Origin: an uncultured Roseiflexaceae bacterium
Lineage (GTDB): Bacteria > Chloroflexota > Chloroflexia > Chloroflexales > Roseiflexaceae
Direction of reading: 5' to 3'
Assembly (NCBI GenBank): GCA_937974195.1
Contig: CALJIC010000290.1
Coordinates: 1 to 10,863, forward strand
DNA: 10,863 nucleotides
The notes below the pieces were generated by a model. It saw only the letters and a list, made by a program, of their open reading frames with translations. It was not told the origin of the DNA and did no database searches. Made by a program: the position numbers and the translations under genes. How positions within the stretch are numbered: position 1 is the first letter of the stretch; each line of letters starts with the position of its first letter. Shown piece by piece: positions 6,498-10,863 of this stretch.

Positions 6498-9148
6498 CCA
6501 GCTGGCTACTGAACTGCTGGCGTAGCCCTCGCCTCAAGCTCCGCGCGGCGCTGCTCGCCGCGGCGATCGTCGCAGCCGTCGGCCTGCCCCGGTTCGCCCT
6601 GGCCGCGTGCAACGATATCAACCCGGTCGAGGCGGCGAGCTGCGAGATGGACTCCGCGCAGTACGGCTTCTACGAGTTCCTGGCCTCGACCGTCTGGAGC
6701 ATCAACCGGGTCATCCTGATCGGCGCCTACCAGCTCGACACGATCCGGGCGAACCTCATCGACGTCGCGTTCGCGGGCGCCTACGAGATGCTGACCGAGC
6801 TCCTCGGCCCGGCCCTTGTGCCCGCCGGGACGCTCGCCCTCGTCCTGGCCCTGCTGGCGATCGTGGCGCTCCCGATCACCGGATCGAAGTCACCCTTCAA
6901 CGTGCGCCATATCCTGCTCTGGCTCGTCGTCGCCCCGATCCTGCTGACCTACCTCGGTCGCGGGCTGCTGGCGGTCGAGACCTTCCGCATGGATCTGGGC
7001 AACAGCATCTTTCAGGCGGCGAGCGAGGCCAACTTCGGCCAGGCAGTGCTCGGCGCCCCCGGCTCTGCCGGCGACTTCGGCGCTGTCCCCATGCTCTACC
7101 CCAACAACGTCTGCGGGGTCGACCTCGACCGCCACAGTGGCGGGTCGTGGGAGGCCGGCGACCGGCGTATCGACGAGCTGGTGGCGGGCTACCTCTTCGC
7201 CAACACCCAGGACATCCACTGCCCAGGCACCTCGGAGTACGGGGGTCGGCTGCCGGGCGGCTACTACGAGCGGACGCCCCCGTATGCCTGGCAGTATGGG
7301 GTGCGCGGCGAGAACAGCACCATGCGCCTCGCGGCAGTCGCCGCCATCAACGAGGGGTTCCAGCGGCAGATCCTGGGGATCCTGCCGGCCACCCTGGCGC
7401 TGCTCTACTACCTGCTGAACCTGGTGTTCTCGTTAGCCCTTGTCGCCCTGTGGGTCGCGCTCCCGATCGGGATGATCTTCGGCTTCTTCGCCCCGGACTC
7501 CAGCTGGTTCGCCGACTACGTGAAGAAGGCGGCCGGCGTCATCCAGGCGAGCTGGGTGGGGAGCTTCATCATCGGGCTGCTGCTGGCGGCGCTGATGTAC
7601 GCGGCGCGGACCAGCAACGGCGCGGTGTTCGCCGGCGTGGCCGGCGGCGCCACGTTCTTCATGGCCTACAACCTCGGCACCGCGGTACAGACATTTCAGG
7701 GGGCGCTCAGCGCGGTCCTGTCGGCGCTGGGTTCGATGGTAGGGATGACTGGTGCCGCAGCGACCAGCCTCACCGGAGGCATCGGCCGGATGATCGCGGG
7801 CGGGGCCAGGGCGGGCGCGGCCGCCGTCACCGGCGGCGCGAGCGAGACTCTCGGCGCTGGGGCGGCGGGGGCGATGGCCCTGGCCCGCAGCGGCGGGAAT
7901 ATGCGCTACGCGATGGGCGCGGTGGCCGGGCGCTTCAAGCCCCTCGCGGGCGCCATGAGCGCGGCCGGGGCCGTGCTCGGCGCCAGCGACAAGCAGAGCG
8001 ACCTGCTCGCCGGCGCCCGCGTGGGCTCGGCCTCGCGCAGGAGCTTCCACGAGGCCGGCAGGATGCTCCAGACGAGCAGTGCGATGGCTCGCGAGCAGGC
8101 GGCTGAGCGCAGGGAGAGCCGGGAGCTGCACGACATCGCCCGGGGCGGCTCGCAGCACGACCGAGAGCGTCGCCAGGGGTTCCGCGCGCTACGGGGTATT
8201 GGGGGCGTCGTGAGCACGGCAGCCCGAGGCGTTGGGCATGTCGCGGGCCAGATGGGGCTCGACAGCCAGGCTGCGAACGAGGCCCTCGCTCGCAGAGGGC
8301 AGGCGCTCACAGCGGGGGTTACAGACGGTGTGAGGAGGATGGCCGCCGCTGCTCCTGAGCCGGTCAGGCGCTACGCCGGCTACCAGGCGCGACGCGCCCG
8401 ACGTGCGGCGCGTACCGTGGCCTCCACCGGGGCTGGCAGGGTGGCCGTCGGCGCTGCCGCAGGCGTAGCGGCGAGCGTGCGCGCCGCCGCGGCTGAGCCC
8501 CACTCTCTCAGCACGAGCGCCCTCCACCGTCGTGACGGCGTAATGCGGTGGGCGGAGCGTGTCCCCCAGGCCCACATCCCTGCGGAGGCGCAGCAGGAGG
8601 CAGGATGGGACGACCTGACCAGGTATGAGCAGGTGGGCCGCTTGAGGGAGTGGCTAGACGCTGGCGAGATTGTCCAGCAGGACGACCATGTGGTGCTGAC
8701 ACACTGGAAGCCTGATGCGGGCAGCGTGACGGAGGTGGCCCCCGGCTCTATCTCCCAGGCACCGAACCGGCTGGAAGCGAGCGACCCGGCACCTGGAGTC
8801 GCCGGCCTAACTGACGTGCCGTCAGCTCAAGGCCGCAGCGCTAACGAGCCGGGTCACCTCCACACCAATCATCGGCTCTTGCGGCGCCAGAGGGAGGGGC
8901 TGCGCCCAGGGAGTATGCATGGCGCTCCGCGCCGAGGCACGGCTGCCGTGAGCGGTGAGGCCTCGCCGCCCCTCCTCGCGCGACACCGCGAGCGGCTCCA
9001 GTCCGAGCGCGACACCGAGCGGCGGGAACGCCGGAGCCGGGCCGTCACGCGGCAGGCGGCGCGGGTCGGCCGTGGCCGGACTAATAGGGGATCGAGCGAT
9101 AGCCGGCCGAAGCCATCAGACAGCGACGCCCTCGATTGGCTGCCATAG
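6494..9148 (+). CDS. VirB6/TrbL-like polytopic membrane protein with long C-terminal tail (type IV secretion channel candidate)
   Basis: The 884-residue protein begins with a cleavable-looking signal (residues 1-37, ending RFALA). Hydrophobic helices follow at about 106-128, 138-160, 294-333 (probably two), 350-372, 375-396 and 402-425. Between the second and third clusters is a loop of about 130 residues, probably outside, with Cys207 and Cys243; Cys39 and Cys50 lie near the N-terminus, and disulfides are possible. Residues from about 430 to 884 are an Ala/Gly/Arg-rich, partly helical, probably cytoplasmic tail, with a more ordinary compact segment at about 676-742. This layout (N-terminal signal, 5-8 helices, large loop, long charged tail) matches VirB6/TrbL and Gram-positive Orf15-type conjugation proteins, which form the inner-membrane channel. 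Family sequence conservation is low, so the call rests on architecture plus the NlpC/P60 neighbour. ATG 6494 overlaps the previous stop by 4 nt. Confidence 0.72.
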   Translation: MTSWLLNCWRSPRLKLRAALLAAAIVAAVGLPRFALAACNDINPVEAASCEMDSAQYGFYEFLASTVWSINRVILIGAYQLDTIRANLIDVAFAGAYEMLTELLGPALVPAGTLALVLALLAIVALPITGSKSPFNVRHILLWLVVAPILLTYLGRGLLAVETFRMDLGNSIFQAASEANFGQAVLGAPGSAGDFGAVPMLYPNNVCGVDLDRHSGGSWEAGDRRIDELVAGYLFANTQDIHCPGTSEYGGRLPGGYYERTPPYAWQYGVRGENSTMRLAAVAAINEGFQRQILGILPATLALLYYLLNLVFSLALVALWVALPIGMIFGFFAPDSSWFADYVKKAAGVIQASWVGSFIIGLLLAALMYAARTSNGAVFAGVAGGATFFMAYNLGTAVQTFQGALSAVLSALGSMVGMTGAAATSLTGGIGRMIAGGARAGAAAVTGGASETLGAGAAGAMALARSGGNMRYAMGAVAGRFKPLAGAMSAAGAVLGASDKQSDLLAGARVGSASRRSFHEAGRMLQTSSAMAREQAAERRESRELHDIARGGSQHDRERRQGFRALRGIGGVVSTAARGVGHVAGQMGLDSQAANEALARRGQALTAGVTDGVRRMAAAAPEPVRRYAGYQARRARRAARTVASTGAGRVAVGAAAGVAASVRAAAAEPHSLSTSALHRRDGVMRWAERVPQAHIPAEAQQEAGWDDLTRYEQVGRLREWLDAGEIVQQDDHVVLTHWKPDAGSVTEVAPGSISQAPNRLEASDPAPGVAGLTDVPSAQGRSANEPGHLHTNHRLLRRQREGLRPGSMHGAPRRGTAAVSGEASPPLLARHRERLQSERDTERRERRSRAVTRQAARVGRGRTNRGSSDSRPKPSDSDALDWLP

Positions 9149-9159
9149 CGAGCAGGGAT

Positions 9160-10863
9160 ATGCACATCCGACGACTACTCTCCAGCCTCACCCTCCTGTC
9201 CGCTCTGGCACTCCTGGCCGCTGCCCTGCCGCGGGCAGGTAGTGTCGCCGCGCAGGATCTTGGCCCCACACCTATGGCAGCCACCCTCCCGAACGAGCGG
9301 CCCGATGCCTGCGAGCCCAACCCCGATGCCCGCCGTGCCTGTGTGCTTCCCCTCGACACGGTCAGCGGCCCCTTCACCTTCCTGCCCGAGGGCGACCAAG
9401 ACTACTACAGCATCTTCCTGGGGGAGCGCGGGGACGGCCGGGTGACGGACGTGACCGTGCGCGCCACGGGCGGCCTTGAACTCCTCACCACCATCACGCG
9501 GGCGGACACAGGGGCTTCGCTGGGCGCCATCGCCAGCCCCGCGATCTCCACGACCCTGGCCGCCGATGTCACCGGGTGGGCGATCCTGCGCGTCGAGAAC
9601 CGGGCGCCCGGTATAGCTTTGGGCCAGAGCTACCGCATCGAGGTGCGCAAGGCGCTCCCGCCCCCGCCGGCACCTACGCCTCCCCCGACCGGCCCCGACG
9701 GGCTGGAGCGGGAGCCGGCCACGCCCGACCCTCTGGAGAATAACTACAGCCCTGAGACCGCCGCCCCTATCGGCGTGGGCGTGGTCTACGAGCTGAGCTT
9801 TGTCTGCCCGGTGGTGGGCGGGTGCGCCGGCGGCGATCACGACTACCTGCGTTTTGAGGCGAAGGCGGGTACGCGCTACCTCATCAGCACCTTCGATCTC
9901 GCCCCCGGCGTGGACACGGTGGTGGACCTGTTCTGGTGGAGCGCCGCCGATGGCTGGCAGGCCGTGGCCTCAAACGACGACGAGCGGCCGGGTGCCGCAC
10001 TCCTGAGCACCCTGCGCTGGCAGGCGCCTGGGGACGGGCCGGCAATCCTCCGCGTCGGGCCGCGCACTGGTGGGCTGAACCCCATCCTCGTCGGTCGCGA
10101 TGACCACCCGACCTACCGCGTCGCGGTCGCGCTCGCAGAGAGCAGCTTAGCGACACAGCTGGAGGAACGGATCGCGCAGCAGACGGGTAGTGGGCACTCA
10201 GCCGCTTCGGACACTGTGCCGTCGGCGGTCGCCCCGACGACACCCGCGGCACCTGCTGCCACCAGCGGCGAGATCACGTCGCCGGCGCCCAGCGCGCCTA
10301 CGCCGATGCCGGCCACCGCCAGCGCGCCAGCAGGGGCCGAGGTGTACCTCGCGGAGCCCGCCGCCGTCTACATCGCCCCGGACCCGACGAGCGCGGTCCT
10401 GGCCGAGCTCCCGGCTGACAGCCTGGTCACGACCAGCGGGATGGTGAGCGGCCTCTACGCCGAGGTGACCGGGAGCACCTTCGTCGGTGCCGGCTGGGTC
10501 AACCGCCGGCTCCTGCGCCTGGCGCAACGCCCCGACGTCAGCGACGAGCAGGGCGTGACGATCCCTGACGGCACAGGCCAGCCGGCGCCGAGCTCACCGC
10601 CCGCCCAGGCTGGAGCGATGCCCACTGCCGAGGATAGCTCCAGGCCTGCCTTGAACGTGCGGGCTCTCGAGCCGCTGCCGCTGTCCCCGCCGCCCGCGTC
10701 CGCGGCACCCGTGCCGGTGCAGCTCACCGTGAGCGTCCAGACACCGGGCGGGCAGCCAGTTGCGGGCGTCCGCCTCGCGCTCGCCAATATCTTCGGCGAC
10801 GCCTATGTGGAGAACGTCACCGGCCCTGACGGCACCGCCCAGCTGACAGCGGCGGTGCCGCCC
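9160..10863 (+). CDS. Secreted multidomain protein (two PPC-like, SH3b-like, carboxypeptidase-regulatory-like), 3' end outside window
   Basis: The frame stays open for 568 codons to the right edge with no stop. Residues 1 to about 31 form a signal peptide (basic MHIRR, a long Leu/Ala core, then SVAAQ). Two regions resemble bacterial pre-peptidase C-terminal (PPC) beta-sandwich domains: about 67-161 (DQDYYSIF at 79-86) and about 190-325 (LENNYSPETAAPI, then GDHDYLRF, an SNDDE turn and a closing TYRVAVAL strand). A Thr/Pro/Ala linker follows, then an SH3b-like domain at about 394-455 (start YLAEPAAVYIAPDP, end GAGWVNRRLL). Another linker leads to a carboxypeptidase-regulatory-like domain from about 521 that is cut by the window edge (GGQPVAGVRLAL, GPDGTAQL). 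No protease or other catalytic motif is visible. PPC and SH3b modules usually mediate surface or cell-wall association, so this is probably an extracellular partner of the preceding membrane genes (inference). ATG 9160 follows the previous stop by 11 nt; the nearby AGGG is unusually close. Confidence 0.82.
   Translation, partial: MHIRRLLSSLTLLSALALLAAALPRAGSVAAQDLGPTPMAATLPNERPDACEPNPDARRACVLPLDTVSGPFTFLPEGDQDYYSIFLGERGDGRVTDVTVRATGGLELLTTITRADTGASLGAIASPAISTTLAADVTGWAILRVENRAPGIALGQSYRIEVRKALPPPPAPTPPPTGPDGLEREPATPDPLENNYSPETAAPIGVGVVYELSFVCPVVGGCAGGDHDYLRFEAKAGTRYLISTFDLAPGVDTVVDLFWWSAADGWQAVASNDDERPGAALLSTLRWQAPGDGPAILRVGPRTGGLNPILVGRDDHPTYRVAVALAESSLATQLEERIAQQTGSGHSAASDTVPSAVAPTTPAAPAATSGEITSPAPSAPTPMPATASAPAGAEVYLAEPAAVYIAPDPTSAVLAELPADSLVTTSGMVSGLYAEVTGSTFVGAGWVNRRLLRLAQRPDVSDEQGVTIPDGTGQPAPSSPPAQAGAMPTAEDSSRPALNVRALEPLPLSPPPASAAPVPVQLTVSVQTPGGQPVAGVRLALANIFGDAYVENVTGPDGTAQLTAAVPP

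Noticed and set aside
6607..8106. Open + strand frame of 499 codons inside the VirB6-like gene
   Set aside because: The translation is extremely Arg/Pro/Gly-rich, as expected from an out-of-frame reading, and the overlapping frame gives clean membrane helices.
7433..8158. Open - strand frame of 241 codons opposite the VirB6-like gene
   Set aside because: Ala/Arg/His-rich composition without motifs, antisense to a region encoding transmembrane helices; treated as a shadow.
9149..9159. Possible terminator or promoter between the VirB6-like gene and the PPC protein
   Set aside because: The gap is only 11 bases, too short for either, so the genes are read as one transcript.

Overview
This is a high-GC window with every supported gene on the + strand. 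Exported proteins carrying long Thr/Pro/Ser/Ala linkers, two lipoproteins, a DUF2568 (YrdB-type) membrane protein and a group II truncated haemoglobin together suggest a Chloroflexota bacterium, perhaps class Chloroflexia. That assignment is inferred from protein style, not from a marker gene.

Left part (1-2114): three loosely spaced housekeeping or accessory genes. First is the C-terminal haem domain of a MauG/di-haem cytochrome c peroxidase, whose recognisable homology continues upstream of its only ATG and then meets an in-frame stop, so it looks 5'-truncated or decayed. After about 490 bp of hairpin-rich DNA come a group II truncated haemoglobin and a four-helix DUF2568 protein. Codon use here is more mixed (CTA, CGA and CCA are frequent) than further right.

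Boundary (2115-2534): about 420 bp without a gene. It holds a possible -10 box, short direct repeats, and three tandem hairpins with a T6 run just before the next gene.

Right part (2535 to the right edge): a tightly packed co-directional run of six genes with 1-4 nt overlaps or very short gaps. In order: a lipoprotein with two sialidase-type Asp-boxes; a 95-residue three-helix membrane protein; a lipoprotein ending in an NlpC/P60 peptidoglycan hydrolase; a secreted protein with a carboxypeptidase-regulatory-like fold and a C-terminal anchor; an 884-residue polytopic protein resembling the VirB6/TrbL/Orf15 channel component of type IV secretion systems, with a roughly 450-residue Arg/Ala-rich tail; and an exported protein with two PPC-like domains, an SH3b-like domain and a carboxypeptidase-regulatory-like domain, still open at the right edge. 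An NlpC/P60 hydrolase next to a VirB6-like channel is the arrangement known from Gram-positive conjugation modules (for example Orf14/Orf15 of Tn916). My reading is that this is the envelope-spanning part of a type IV secretion or conjugation apparatus adapted to an unusual envelope, with several lineage-specific exported parts. No ATPase (VirB4/VirD4), relaxase or integrase lies inside the window, so this remains an inference.
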